64,000 nt of DNA from JAPLMI01 sp043798375 (lineage in GTDB: Bacteria; Omnitrophota; Gorgyraeia; 2-01-FULL-45-10). Below are positions 1-7,791 of the stretch, one piece after another. Positions within the stretch are counted from its first letter, which is position 1; each line of letters begins with the position of its first letter. The translations under genes were made by a program, and so were the position numbers. The notes beneath the pieces are model-generated. The model saw nothing but the letters and a program-made list of their open reading frames with translations, did not search any database and had not been told where the DNA came from. The stretch spans positions 1 to 64,000 of the forward strand of contig JAZDOS010000029.1 in the NCBI GenBank assembly GCA_043798375.1. The letters are read 5' to 3'.

Positions 1-834
1 ATCCTCCTGGCGCGGCAGGTTAACGTGCCATCCATCATCGTGTACCTCAATAAAGTAGACCTCGTAGAAGACAAAGAACTGATAGACCTCGTAGAACTTG
101 AAGTAAGAGACCTCCTCACAAAGTATAAATTCCCAGGCGACAAGACCCCGATCATAAAGGGAAGCGCACTTAAGGCCATGACCTCGCCCGATAACGCCGA
201 AGCCACCAAATCTATCTATGAGCTCCTGGACGCCGCAGACTCCTTCGTACCCACTCCGGTAAGAGATATCGATAAACCGTTCCTGATGCCCATAGAAGAC
301 GTATTCTCGATCACCGGACGCGGCACGGTAGCGACAGGCAGGGTGGAGAGAGGCCAGATCAAGACCGGCGAGGAGATAGAGATAGTCGGTATCAAGGCCA
401 CGAAGAAGAGCGTGGTCACAGGCGTAGAGATGTTCAGAAAGCTTCTTGACTCGGGACAGGCCGGAGATAACATCGGCGTGCTCTTAAGAGGAGTCGAAAA
501 GACGGACATCGAGCGCGGCCAGGTACTTGCTAAGCCCGGTTCGATCACCCCTCACACCAAGTTCAAAGGTGAGGTATATATATTAAGTAAAGAGGAAGGC
601 GGCCGCCACACACCGTTCTTCAACGGCTACCGGCCCCAGTTTTACTTCAGGACCACAGACGTCACAGGGGTCGTGACCCTTCCGAAGGAAGTCGAGATGG
701 TCATGCCCGGCGACAACGTAAGGTTCGAAGTCGCATTGATCACCCCCATCGCCATGGAGAAGGAACTAAGGTTCGCAATACGTGAAGGCGGACACACCGT
801 AGGCGCCGGGGTCGTAACGGAAGTAATAGAGTAG
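1..834 (+). CDS. tuf: Elongation factor Tu (5' end outside window)
   Basis: GTPase that delivers aminoacyl-tRNA to the ribosome. The reading frame is open from base 1, so the gene is cut by the window edge. The 277 residues present start within the G domain: the guanine-specificity motif NKVD lies at residues 17-20, followed by the G-S-A-L motif. Domains II and III follow, including the typical HTPFFNGYRPQFYFRTTDVT stretch. About 115-120 N-terminal residues, with the P-loop, are missing. It sits directly before rpsJ, the usual tuf-S10 arrangement. An internal GTG at 25 is not the true start because the family homology continues upstream of it. Confidence 0.98.
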   Translation: MLLARQVNVPSIIVYLNKVDLVEDKELIDLVELEVRDLLTKYKFPGDKTPIIKGSALKAMTSPDNAEATKSIYELLDAADSFVPTPVRDIDKPFLMPIEDVFSITGRGTVATGRVERGQIKTGEEIEIVGIKATKKSVVTGVEMFRKLLDSGQAGDNIGVLLRGVEKTDIERGQVLAKPGSITPHTKFKGEVYILSKEEGGRHTPFFNGYRPQFYFRTTDVTGVVTLPKEVEMVMPGDNVRFEVALITPIAMEKELRFAIREGGHTVGAGVVTEVIE

Positions 835-837
835 AAG

Positions 838-1152
838 ATGGCACAGCAAGCACCGCAAAAGATCAGGATCAAGTTGGTAGCATACGACCACAGGCTTCTT
901 GACGTGTCGACGCAGGAGATAGTCGAAACGGCAAAGAAGACCGGAGCCGGCATTGCCGGGCCGATTCCTCTTCCTACGAAGAGAGAGGTCTTTACCGTGC
1001 TCAGGTCGCCGCACGTCGATAAGAAATCGAGAGAGCAATTTCAGATAAAGACGCATAAACGCATACTCGATATAATAAGCCCGACCTCCAAGACGATAGA
1101 CGCGCTGAAGAAACTGGATTTACCAGCCGGAGTTTATGTGGAGATTAAATAG
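838..1152 (+). CDS. rpsJ: 30S ribosomal protein S10
   Basis: Component of the 30S head, also the NusE subunit of antitermination complexes. 104 residues, the usual length, with the conserved IPLPTKREVFTVLRSPHVDK block near residue 40. It starts three bases after the tuf stop and opens the S10 operon. The ribosome binding site is weak, which suggests translation coupled to tuf. Confidence 0.98.
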   Translation: MAQQAPQKIRIKLVAYDHRLLDVSTQEIVETAKKTGAGIAGPIPLPTKREVFTVLRSPHVDKKSREQFQIKTHKRILDIISPTSKTIDALKKLDLPAGVYVEIK

Positions 1153-1173
1153 CGTATAGCGGATAGGTAAAAT

Positions 1174-1875
1174 ATGATAGGGATGCTCGGGAAAAAAATC
1201 GGAATGACGAATATATTTGACCAGGGCGGGAAGAATGTGCCGGTCACTCTAATAGAAGCAGGCCCGTGCCACGTGCTGCAGGTCAAGACAAAGGCCACCG
1301 ACGGATATGACGCGATACAGATCGGGTTCGGTCCAAAACGCGAAAAGCTCGTCAAGAAGGTCGATATGGCCAGGTTCAAGAAGGCCGGTGTCGGGGGCCT
1401 GAGATTCGTCCGCGAGCTCAGGGTAAAAGATCCCGCGCCGTACAAGGCCGGGCAGAAGATCGAGATAGACGTCTTCGCCAAGGGCGATTATGTCGATGTT
1501 ACGGGAACCTCAATAGGCAAGGGGTTCCAGGGCGGCGTCAAACGCTGGGGATGGGCCGGCGGAGACCAGGGGCATGGCTCGATGTTTCACCGGCAGCCGG
1601 GATCCATTCAATCGGGCGCAAGGCTTGGGCGCGTGACAAAGGGGCATCATCTCCCCGGACACATGGGCGTAGACAGGATTACCGTGCAGAACCTGGAAGT
1701 TATCGATGTCGATAAAGCCAATAATCTTATAGCGGTCAGGGGAAGCGTCCCCGGCCACAAAAATTCTTTTTTAATCGTAAAAGAAGCCAGAAAGCGTCCA
1801 AAAGGTTACGTTAAGAAAGTGCGCGTTCAGCCGACAACGAAGAAGAGCGCCAAAGCGGCGATGAAAAAGAAATAA
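1174..1875 (+). CDS. rplC: 50S ribosomal protein L3
   Basis: Early-assembly 23S rRNA-binding protein near the peptidyl transferase centre. 233 residues, about 25 longer than typical; the extra is a basic C-terminal tail ending in M-K-K-K. The internal loop that reaches the rRNA core (KGFQGGVKRWGWAGG, then HRQPGSIQ) is intact. It lies between rpsJ and rplD as expected. Confidence 0.98.
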   Translation: MIGMLGKKIGMTNIFDQGGKNVPVTLIEAGPCHVLQVKTKATDGYDAIQIGFGPKREKLVKKVDMARFKKAGVGGLRFVRELRVKDPAPYKAGQKIEIDVFAKGDYVDVTGTSIGKGFQGGVKRWGWAGGDQGHGSMFHRQPGSIQSGARLGRVTKGHHLPGHMGVDRITVQNLEVIDVDKANNLIAVRGSVPGHKNSFLIVKEARKRPKGYVKKVRVQPTTKKSAKAAMKKK

Positions 1876-1892
1876 GCAAAGAGCGTCGAACC

Positions 1893-2612
1893 ATGAAAAA
1901 ATCTACAAGGGTCGGGAAGGCCAAAAAGATTCAAAGGAAGATCTCCGGAACGAAGGCTGTAAGGGCCAGGGAAGGCGAGCCGAAAGAATTCTCTATTCCG
2001 GTATATAACTCGAAAGGAAAAGAGATCGAGAAGCTCGCGTTGAATTCGAAGGTATTTACAGGAGAGGTCAATAAGAAGGTCCTTTACCAGGCAGTCATCA
2101 TGTACAACGCCCGCCAGAGACAGGGCAACGCGTCGACCAAGACGCGCGGCGATGTTTCCGGAGGCGGAAAGAAGCCGTGGCGGCAGAAAGGCACCGGACG
2201 CGCGAGGGCAGGTTCGACAAGATCGCCCCTGTGGAGGCACGGCGGCGTAGTATTCGGCCCGCATACGAGAGATTTTCATTATGACCTTCCGCGTAAAATA
2301 AAGAGGCTTGCGTTTCTATCGAGCATAAATTCAAAACTGAACGAAGAAAAGGTCCTCGGCATAGAAGCCATAAATCTCGACGAGGCGAAGACAAAAAAAT
2401 TCAAGGCTATGATGGGCGCCCTGAAACTGAAGGGGGAGAGCCTGTTCGTGCTCGACACCATAGACGACAAAGTCATGAGGGCTTCGAGGAATCTCGAGGA
2501 AGTGTCGGTAAAGAATTACAAAGATTTTAATACGATGGACGTTTTGAACTGCGACAACCTGGTTATCTCCAGGGCCGCTATACAGAAACTGCCCGAAAGG
2601 TTTAAGGATTAA
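1893..2612 (+). CDS. rplD: 50S ribosomal protein L4 with basic N-terminal extension
   Basis: Assembly protein lining the exit tunnel. The conserved tunnel loop (TKTRGDVSGGGKKPWRQKGT) is clear. The family normally starts at about the IPVYNSKGKEIE segment; here about 35 Lys/Arg-rich residues precede it, and there is no internal Met or Val start that would remove them. 239 residues against about 205 usually. Next in the operon is rplW, separated by a palindromic element. Confidence 0.97.
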   Translation: MKKSTRVGKAKKIQRKISGTKAVRAREGEPKEFSIPVYNSKGKEIEKLALNSKVFTGEVNKKVLYQAVIMYNARQRQGNASTKTRGDVSGGGKKPWRQKGTGRARAGSTRSPLWRHGGVVFGPHTRDFHYDLPRKIKRLAFLSSINSKLNEEKVLGIEAINLDEAKTKKFKAMMGALKLKGESLFVLDTIDDKVMRASRNLEEVSVKNYKDFNTMDVLNCDNLVISRAAIQKLPERFKD

Positions 2613-2622
2613 GAGGAGCGTA

Positions 2623-2676
2623 TGAACCCCGCCCTTCCTAAAGAGGGCCGGGGAAAGAAAGGAAGGGCGGGGTGAA
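2623..2676. repeat. Start-site palindromic element, copy 1 (rplW)
   Basis: Element 2627-2672 (46 bp) with perfectly complementary 12-bp arms CCCCGCCCTTCC / GGAAGGGCGGGG around a 22-base purine-rich loop, flanked by the direct repeat TGAA (2623-2626 and 2673-2676). Deleting the element and one TGAA leaves GAGGAG-CGT-ATGAAAGATCC, an ideal rplW start. In place, the last G plus TG makes a GTG start. The left ATG (2622) opens a 17-codon ORF (MNPALPK...) whose TGA stop overlaps that GTG. Its arms differ in sequence from other copies yet pair with each other. Confidence 0.85.
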
Positions 2677-2950
2677 AGATCCGCATGACGTAGTTAAAGG
2701 GATGATAAGGACGGAGAAGGGCGCGAACCTCTTGCCGTTAAATAAATACCAGTTCTGGACAGACCGGACGGCGAATAAGATCGAGATCAAGAGGGCGGTT
2801 GAGGATATATATAAGGTGAAGGTCTCCAGCGTCAATACGATAATGATGAGGGGCAAGGCCAAACGCGTCAGATACGCTGTAGGGAAAACATCTGACTGGA
2901 AGAAGGCGATCGTGACGCTTAAAAAGGAAAGTAAAATAGATATTACGTAA
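2672..2950 (+). CDS. rplW: 50S ribosomal protein L23
   Basis: Protein at the exit tunnel rim and docking site for trigger factor and SRP. 92 residues, normal length, with the typical core (TEKGANLL...NKYQFWTDRTANKIEIKRAV region). The GTG start at 2672 is formed by the right end of a palindromic element; before the insertion the start would have been the ATG at 2622, which has a GAGGAG ribosome binding site. The start now lies at the base of a 12-bp hairpin and overlaps the stop of a 17-codon leader ORF, so it is probably translated by coupling. Confidence 0.96.
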   Translation: MKDPHDVVKGMIRTEKGANLLPLNKYQFWTDRTANKIEIKRAVEDIYKVKVSSVNTIMMRGKAKRVRYAVGKTSDWKKAIVTLKKESKIDIT

Positions 2951-2959
2951 GGGAAATTC

Positions 2960-3778
2960 ATGGGAATTAAAAAATTCAAACCAACGACACCCGGATTGAG
3001 GCATGCGGCGATATCAAACTTCGAAGAATTAACGAAGGCGCGGCCTGAAAAAAGGCTTCTTGTGCCGTTAAAGAGGTCCGGCGGAAGAAATAACCGCGGA
3101 AGAATCACCTCGAGGCACAGGGGCGGCGGCCACAAGCGGATGATCCGTATCGTCGATTTCAGGCGCGACAAGCTTGATATGCCGGCCAAGGTCGCCGCGA
3201 TAGAGTATGACCCTAACAGATCCGCAAGGCTTGCGCTTCTGCAGTACACGGACGGAGAGAAGAGGTATATAATCGCGCCTATAGGCCTTAATATCAATGA
3301 TGATGTCGTATCGAGTAAAACCGCGGAAATAAAAGTCGGGAACGCGACCGCGCTTGGCAATATACCGGCGGGCATCCCAATACATAATGTCGAGCTCTCG
3401 AAAGGCGCCGGCGCCGTCATATGCAGGTCAGCCGGGAATTCCTGCATTATCATGGCCAAGGAAGGCGGTTACGCCCAGATCAAACTGCCAAGCGGTGAGA
3501 TACGGATGATAAACCTGGAATGTATGGCAACGATCGGCCAGGTGGGCAACATAGAGCATGAGACGATATCTGTAGGGAAGGCCGGCAGGTCCAGATGGCT
3601 GGGCATCAGGCCTTATTCCAGAGGTGTGGCGAAGAACCCGCACGACCATCCGATGGGCGGCGGCGAAGGAAAGGCCTCGGGCGGGCTTCCGCGGTCACCG
3701 TGGGGCCAGTACGCCAAGGGCTTGAAGACGAGGAAGAAAAGGCATTCGGACAAGTATATACTGAAACGGAGAAAATAA
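2960..3778 (+). CDS. rplB: 50S ribosomal protein L2
   Basis: Large rRNA-binding protein needed for subunit association and the peptidyl transferase centre. 272 residues, standard length. OB-fold and SH3-like domains are followed by the conserved NPHDHPMGGGEGK motif near residue 222; the canonical motif is NPVDHPHGGGEG, so one usual His is Met here. Basic C-terminus. Ten bases after rplW. Confidence 0.98.
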   Translation: MGIKKFKPTTPGLRHAAISNFEELTKARPEKRLLVPLKRSGGRNNRGRITSRHRGGGHKRMIRIVDFRRDKLDMPAKVAAIEYDPNRSARLALLQYTDGEKRYIIAPIGLNINDDVVSSKTAEIKVGNATALGNIPAGIPIHNVELSKGAGAVICRSAGNSCIIMAKEGGYAQIKLPSGEIRMINLECMATIGQVGNIEHETISVGKAGRSRWLGIRPYSRGVAKNPHDHPMGGGEGKASGGLPRSPWGQYAKGLKTRKKRHSDKYILKRRK

Positions 3779-3779
3779 A

Positions 3780-4064
3780 ATGTCGAGGTCAACGAAGAAA
3801 GGGCCGTTCATAGACGAAAAGCTTCTGATGAAGGTCCAGAAGGCCGCGAAGGCGAACGATAAGAAACCGCTGAAGACATGGTCCAGGCGTTCGACGATAA
3901 CCCCTGAATTTATTGGGTTGACGTTAGCGATATACAACGGAAAGAAATTTATACCGGTTTATGTCACGGAAAATATGGTGGGGCATAAGCTGGGTGAATT
4001 TTCGCCGACGAGAACATTCAGGAAGCACGGCGCGGCGACAGAAGTATCGATGGATAAAACATAA
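3780..4064 (+). CDS. rpsS: 30S ribosomal protein S19
   Basis: 30S head protein that pairs with S13. 94 residues with the family signature (STKKGPFID near the N-terminus; GHKLGEFSPTRTF near residue 70). Starts one base after the rplB stop, so coupled translation is likely. Followed by a hairpin repeat that begins right at its stop codon. Confidence 0.98.
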   Translation: MSRSTKKGPFIDEKLLMKVQKAAKANDKKPLKTWSRRSTITPEFIGLTLAIYNGKKFIPVYVTENMVGHKLGEFSPTRTFRKHGAATEVSMDKT

Positions 4065-4109
4065 TCCGCCTTCGCAATCAACAAGCGATAGATAAGGTGC
4101 TTCGGCGGA
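4065..4109. repeat. CTTCGCAATCAA-type hairpin element, copy 1
   Basis: 45-bp element with terminal arms TCCGCC / GGCGGA and conserved inner blocks TTCGCAATCAAC and AGGTGCTTCG. It fills the rpsS-rplV gap and starts next to the rpsS stop. The copy at 30250-30294 has the same length and ends in the opposite orientation; copies at 58403 and 5786 share the inner blocks but have different, still complementary, terminal arms. Confidence 0.8.
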
Positions 4110-4123
4110 TTTAAAAGGAAACG

Positions 4124-4591
4124 ATGGTTACAAGAGCCGTACTTAGATATATCAGGGTAACGCCGAGAAAGCTCAGGCTGATAATTCCTCTAATAAAAGG
4201 GAAGAGTCCGGAAGCCGCGATAGCGGTCCTGGCGGGCGTGAAGAAGAATGCCGCGAGGTATTGCGAAGACCTGCTTAAAAGCGCGCTTGCCAACGCTAAG
4301 AGGGTCCAGGGACTTGATATGTCGACTCTTTACATATCAAAGCTTGTCGCGGACGGCGGGCCCATGCTTAAAAGGTTCAGGGCCGCGTCGATGGGCAGGG
4401 CGAGCATGATAAAAAAGCGCACAAGCCATATTACCCTGGAGCTGGATCAGATAAAAAAAGAGGGTCCAAAACCTGAAACTGATCACGGGAAAGCTAATAA
4501 AACCGGAGAGACAAGCATATCTAATGAGAAGGTAAAAGGCAAAACGCAAAAGGTAAAAGTTCAAGGCAAAAGTCAAAAGTCGAAAAAATAA
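4124..4591 (+). CDS. rplV: 50S ribosomal protein L22 with repeat-encoded tail
   Basis: Exit tunnel protein. The first 110 or so residues are a standard L22 (YIRVTPRKLRLIIPLIKGK; C-terminal hairpin with RASMGRASMIKKRTSHITL). The last 40 residues are Lys/Gly/Gln-rich (KGKTQKVKVQGKSQKSKK) and are encoded by an AAGGTAAAAG-type repeat that continues into the following gap, so the tail is probably repeat-derived. Next gene rpsC. Confidence 0.96.
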   Translation: MVTRAVLRYIRVTPRKLRLIIPLIKGKSPEAAIAVLAGVKKNAARYCEDLLKSALANAKRVQGLDMSTLYISKLVADGGPMLKRFRAASMGRASMIKKRTSHITLELDQIKKEGPKPETDHGKANKTGETSISNEKVKGKTQKVKVQGKSQKSKK

Positions 4592-4652
4592 TTTTGAATT
4601 TTAAATTGTAATTTTGCCTTTTTACTTTTTAGTTTTGACTTAAAGAGCAGAT
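4530..4652. repeat. AAGGTAAAAG-type imperfect palindrome, copy 1
   Basis: A/G-rich left half (AAGGTAAAAGGCAAAACGC, AAAAGTCAAAAGTCG) and T/C-rich right half (TTTTGCCTTTTTACTTTTTA, TTTTGACTT) form a long imperfect inverted repeat covering the end of rplV and the gap before rpsC. The same sequence style recurs at 22676-22780 and, shortened, at 30130-30157. Confidence 0.65.
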
Positions 4653-4667
4653 AGCGAGGAGCGATAG

Positions 4668-5342
4668 ATGGGTCAAAAAGCTCACCCTTATGGTTTGAGG
4701 ACAGGTTATATTTATGACTGGAAATCCCGCTGGTTCGCCAAGAAGCAGGAATTCCCGAAATTCTTACTCGAAGATACAAAGATACGCAAGTTCATAAAGA
4801 AGGCGTTGTCGTCCGCAGCCGTATCGAAGATCGAAGTTGAGCGCTCAAGCGACAAGGTGAGGGTCATGATATTTTCCGCAAGGCCCGGTATAATTATAGG
4901 AAGGCGCGGCCAGGAGATAGAGAAGTTGAAAGAGGAGCTTCATTCGATCACCGGCAAAGAGGTCCTGATAGACATAAAGGATATCAAGAATCCCAATGTA
5001 GACGCGCAGCTCGTATCCGAAAACATCGCTTTCCAGCTGGAGAAGCGCATACCGCACAAGCGCGCGATGAAGAAATCGATCCAGAACGCGCTCGATTCGG
5101 GCGCTAAAGGCGTCAAGATCATATGCTCCGGGCGGCTCGGCGGCGCTGAAATAGCAAGGCGGGAAAGTTACCGCGTGGGATCGATACCGGCACAGACCCT
5201 TCGCGCCGATGTCGATTACGGGTTCACGGAAGCATTGACGACGTACGGATTGATAGGTATTAAGGTCTGGATATATAAAGGCGATAAAGTTCTTGATAAG
5301 TCGAAAGAAGAGCCTGTCGAGGATAAGAGGCGCTCTATTTAA
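4668..5342 (+). CDS. rpsC: 30S ribosomal protein S3
   Basis: 30S protein at the mRNA entry channel. 224 residues. N-terminal KH domain with the GRRGQEIEKL loop (GxxG type) near residue 72 and the conserved C-terminal S3 domain (GRLGGAEIARRESYR, then tyrosine-rich GFTEALTTYG). A GCGAGGAG-type ribosome binding site precedes the ATG. Confidence 0.98.
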   Translation: MGQKAHPYGLRTGYIYDWKSRWFAKKQEFPKFLLEDTKIRKFIKKALSSAAVSKIEVERSSDKVRVMIFSARPGIIIGRRGQEIEKLKEELHSITGKEVLIDIKDIKNPNVDAQLVSENIAFQLEKRIPHKRAMKKSIQNALDSGAKGVKIICSGRLGGAEIARRESYRVGSIPAQTLRADVDYGFTEALTTYGLIGIKVWIYKGDKVLDKSKEEPVEDKRRSI

Positions 5343-5366
5343 AAATAGTAATTTGCGAGGCATGAC

Positions 5367-5780
5367 ATGGCAATGATGCCCAAAAGGGTCAAATTCAGGA
5401 AAACGCAGCGCGGCAGGCGCTTCGGAACATCGTTCAGGGGCGCAACGTTATCTTTCGGCGAGTTCGGCCTTAAAGCGCTTGAAAACGCCTACTTCACGGA
5501 TAGGCAGATTGAGGCGGCAAGAGTCGCTCTGATGAGAAACCTGAAAGGCGGCGGCAAGGTCTGGATAAGAATATTCCCGGACAAACCGATCACGAAGAAG
5601 CCCGCTGAAACCAGAATGGGTAAGGGGAAGGGCCTTCCGGATCACTGGGTAGCCGTAGTTAAAAAAGGCAAGATCCTTTTTGAGATGGACGGAGTTCCCA
5701 TGGAGATCGCGAGGGAGTGCATGAGGGTCGCCGCCCACAAAATTCCTCTTCGGACAAAATTCATCACGAGGGCGCATTGA
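5367..5780 (+). CDS. rplP: 50S ribosomal protein L16
   Basis: 23S rRNA protein near the A site. 137 residues, normal. Conserved KFRKTQRGR start, the GGGKVWIRIFPDKPITKKPAETRMGKGKG region (residues about 65-95) and the HKIPLRTKFI terminus. A CTTCGCCAATCAA-type hairpin follows its stop. Confidence 0.98.
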   Translation: MAMMPKRVKFRKTQRGRRFGTSFRGATLSFGEFGLKALENAYFTDRQIEAARVALMRNLKGGGKVWIRIFPDKPITKKPAETRMGKGKGLPDHWVAVVKKGKILFEMDGVPMEIARECMRVAAHKIPLRTKFITRAH

Positions 5781-5785
5781 TGAGT

Positions 5786-5829
5786 CTACTTCGCCAATCA
5801 ACCAGTAAAACTCGGGTATGGCTTCGTAG
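5786..5829. repeat. CTTCGCAATCAA-type hairpin element, divergent copy 2
   Basis: Arms CTAC / GTAG enclose CTTCGCCAATCAA and ATGGCTTCG. It is followed by a second partial inverted segment (GCACCTTACAGC, then GCTGCGAAGC) up to about 5857. The rplP-rpmC gap (5781-5892) holds nothing else recognisable. Confidence 0.55.
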
Positions 5830-5892
5830 CACCTTACAGCAAATTGCTGCGAAGCCCGACCGGCTATCGATAATTGAAGGGCGGAGCAGAAA

Positions 5893-6090
5893 ATGATAAA
5901 AGCGAACGAACTGCGGAATATGACTGTCGACGAAATTCGCCTTAAGATAGAAGCGCTGAAGAAGGAGCTGTATAATTTGCGCACCGAGGCCAGGGCCGGC
6001 AGGATCGAGAAACCTCACAAGATAAATGATGCGAGAAAAGACATCGCGAGGTGCGAGACCGTCATAAAGGAGAAGTCCGATGCAAAGTAA
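5893..6090 (+). CDS. rpmC: 50S ribosomal protein L29
   Basis: Small two-helix protein at the exit tunnel. 65 residues with the ELRNMTVDEI start and the NLRTEARAGRIEKPHKI helix-turn block. Overlaps rpsQ by 11 bases in another frame. Confidence 0.97.
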   Translation: MIKANELRNMTVDEIRLKIEALKKELYNLRTEARAGRIEKPHKINDARKDIARCETVIKEKSDAK

Positions 6091-6343
6091 CCGAAGGCCG
6101 GTAAGGAAAGAGCGGGTGGGCATAGTCGTAAGCGATAAGATGGACAAGACTATCACCGTAAAGGTCGATAGGGCCATGCGTCACCCCATATATAATAAAA
6201 TGGTCAGGACCGCCACAAAATTCAAAGTCCACGATGAGAAGGATAGCGCCAAGACCGGCGATACGGTGAGGATCGAGGAGACGAGGCCGCTTTCCAAAAC
6301 AAAAAGATGGCGGCTCGTGGAAATAATTAAAAAACGAAGCTAG
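6080..6343 (+). CDS. rpsQ: 30S ribosomal protein S17
   Basis: OB-fold 16S rRNA protein. 87 residues with GIVVSDKMDKTITVKVDR near the N-terminus and ETRPLSKTKRW near the end. The ATG at 6080 lies inside rpmC with GGAGAAG just upstream, giving coupled translation. Confidence 0.97.
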   Translation: MQSNRRPVRKERVGIVVSDKMDKTITVKVDRAMRHPIYNKMVRTATKFKVHDEKDSAKTGDTVRIEETRPLSKTKRWRLVEIIKKRS

Positions 6344-6355
6344 AGTGAGCTATTT

Positions 6356-6724
6356 ATGGTAAGGATGCGAAGCATATTGGACGTTGCCGACAACACAGGC
6401 GCCAGGCGCGCGTCGATGATAGGCGTCATCGGAAGGCAGAATAGGCGTTTTGCCAATATCGGCGATATCATCACATGCAATATAAAGGAGGCCTCGCCTG
6501 ACGCTATCGTTAAACAGCATGAGGTGGTAAAGGGCGTGATAGTAAGGACGGCTTTTCCCATAAAGAGGCCGGATGGGACGCGGCTGAGATTTGACCGCAA
6601 CGCGGTAGTCATAATCGATCCGCAGCTCAACCCGAGAGGGACGAGGATATTCGGCCCGGTCGCAAGAGAACTGCGCGACAAGAATTTTATGAAGATAATA
6701 TCGCTTGCGCCGGAGGTGCTGTAA
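6356..6724 (+). CDS. rplN: 50S ribosomal protein L14
   Basis: Subunit interface protein. 122 residues, the canonical length; signature region ending in VIIDPQLNPRGTRIFGPVAR and C-terminus KIISLAPEVL. Spacing to rplX is one base. Confidence 0.98.
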   Translation: MVRMRSILDVADNTGARRASMIGVIGRQNRRFANIGDIITCNIKEASPDAIVKQHEVVKGVIVRTAFPIKRPDGTRLRFDRNAVVIIDPQLNPRGTRIFGPVARELRDKNFMKIISLAPEVL

Positions 6725-6725
6725 A

Positions 6726-7037
6726 GTGAATAAGGTAAAGAAGGGCGACATAGTTTATGTATTGACGGGGCGCGACGCGGGAAAGACCGGCAAGGTCTTT
6801 CGCGTCTACGCTAAAAAAGGATTGGCGCTTGTGGAAGGCATAAATTACGTCAAGAAACACGCCAGGAAGACGAAACAGGACCAGCAGGGCGGCATCGTTC
6901 AGAAAGAGAGCCCGATCCACGCCTCGAGCCTGTCGCCATTCTGCAAGACATGCGGGAAGCCCGCGAGGATCGGAATAAACGTTCTCGCGGACGGCACAAG
7001 GACGCGTTTTTGTAAGCGCTGCAAAGAGGTTATTTAA
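6726..7037 (+). CDS. rplX: 50S ribosomal protein L24 with zinc-ribbon tail
   Basis: Assembly initiator. KOW motif (KGDIVYVLTGRDAGKTGKV) at residues about 5-23. The C-terminal part has C-K-T-C and C-K-R-C pairs, a zinc-ribbon seen in many L24 proteins. I chose the GTG at 6726 because GGAGGTG lies 8 bases upstream; the in-frame ATG at 6705 lies inside rplN and adds residues foreign to the family. 103 residues. Confidence 0.96.
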   Translation: MNKVKKGDIVYVLTGRDAGKTGKVFRVYAKKGLALVEGINYVKKHARKTKQDQQGGIVQKESPIHASSLSPFCKTCGKPARIGINVLADGTRTRFCKRCKEVI

Positions 7038-7589
7038 ATGGCCAAACCCAGACTTTTGGAAAGATATAGAAGCGAAATCATTCCGGACATGATGAAGCGC
7101 TTTAGATATAAGAACACCATGCAGGCTCCGAAGCTTCTCAAAATAGTCGTGAACGTGGGGTTGGGCGAGGCGACGCAGGATGTGAAGCTGCTTGAAGCCG
7201 CCGAGAGCCAGCTCGCCGTGATTACGGGGCAGAAGCCGGTCGTAACAAAAGCCAGGAAGGCCATAGCCAATTTTAAAATAAGGAAAGGTTCGTCAATAGG
7301 ATGCAAGGTAACGCTTCGGCGGGCAATGATGTATGAATTTCTCGATAGGCTCATATCGGTTGCCATTCCAAGGATAAGGGACTTCAGGGGGCTCTCCCCG
7401 GACTCATTCGATGGGGGCGGAAACTATTCATTCGGATTGAACGAACAACTGATATTTCCGGAGATAGACATAGATAAGGTGCCGAAGATCCACGGTATGG
7501 ATATTACGATAGCTACATCCGCCAAAACAAAGGATGAGGCGTTTGAGCTATTAAGGCTCGTGGGAATGCCTTTTGCTAAGAAAGGGTAA
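7038..7589 (+). CDS. rplE: 50S ribosomal protein L5
   Basis: 5S rRNA-binding protein of the central protuberance. 183 residues; conserved KIVVNVGLGEA, TGQKPVVTKARKAIANFKIR and RIRDFRGL blocks. It follows rplX without a gap. Confidence 0.98.
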   Translation: MAKPRLLERYRSEIIPDMMKRFRYKNTMQAPKLLKIVVNVGLGEATQDVKLLEAAESQLAVITGQKPVVTKARKAIANFKIRKGSSIGCKVTLRRAMMYEFLDRLISVAIPRIRDFRGLSPDSFDGGGNYSFGLNEQLIFPEIDIDKVPKIHGMDITIATSAKTKDEAFELLRLVGMPFAKKG

Positions 7590-7595
7590 GTTGGT

Positions 7596-7781
7596 ATGGC
7601 GAAGACGTCGTTGATAGTGAAGTGCTCCAGGCCGTCGAAGTTCAAGGCGAGGCGTTACAACAGGTGCAAGCTTTGCGGCAGGCCGCGGGGTTTTATAAGA
7701 AGATTTCAGCTTTGCAGGATATGTTTCAGGGAACTTGCTTCCAGGGGCGAGATACCCGGCGTTGTAAAGGCAAGCTGGTAG
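7596..7781 (+). CDS. rpsN: 30S ribosomal protein S14, zinc-binding short type
   Basis: 61-residue short form with C-K-L-C and C-R-I-C pairs that bind zinc (the type Z protein), and the usual ASRGEIPGVVKASW terminus. Six bases after rplE. Confidence 0.98.
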   Translation: MAKTSLIVKCSRPSKFKARRYNRCKLCGRPRGFIRRFQLCRICFRELASRGEIPGVVKASW

Positions 7782-7791
7782 GGAGGAATAG

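Noticed and set aside
2638..3459. Minus-strand open frame of 273 codons opposite rplW and rplB
   Set aside because: Both plus-strand genes are essential ribosomal proteins in standard order; the antisense product resembles nothing.
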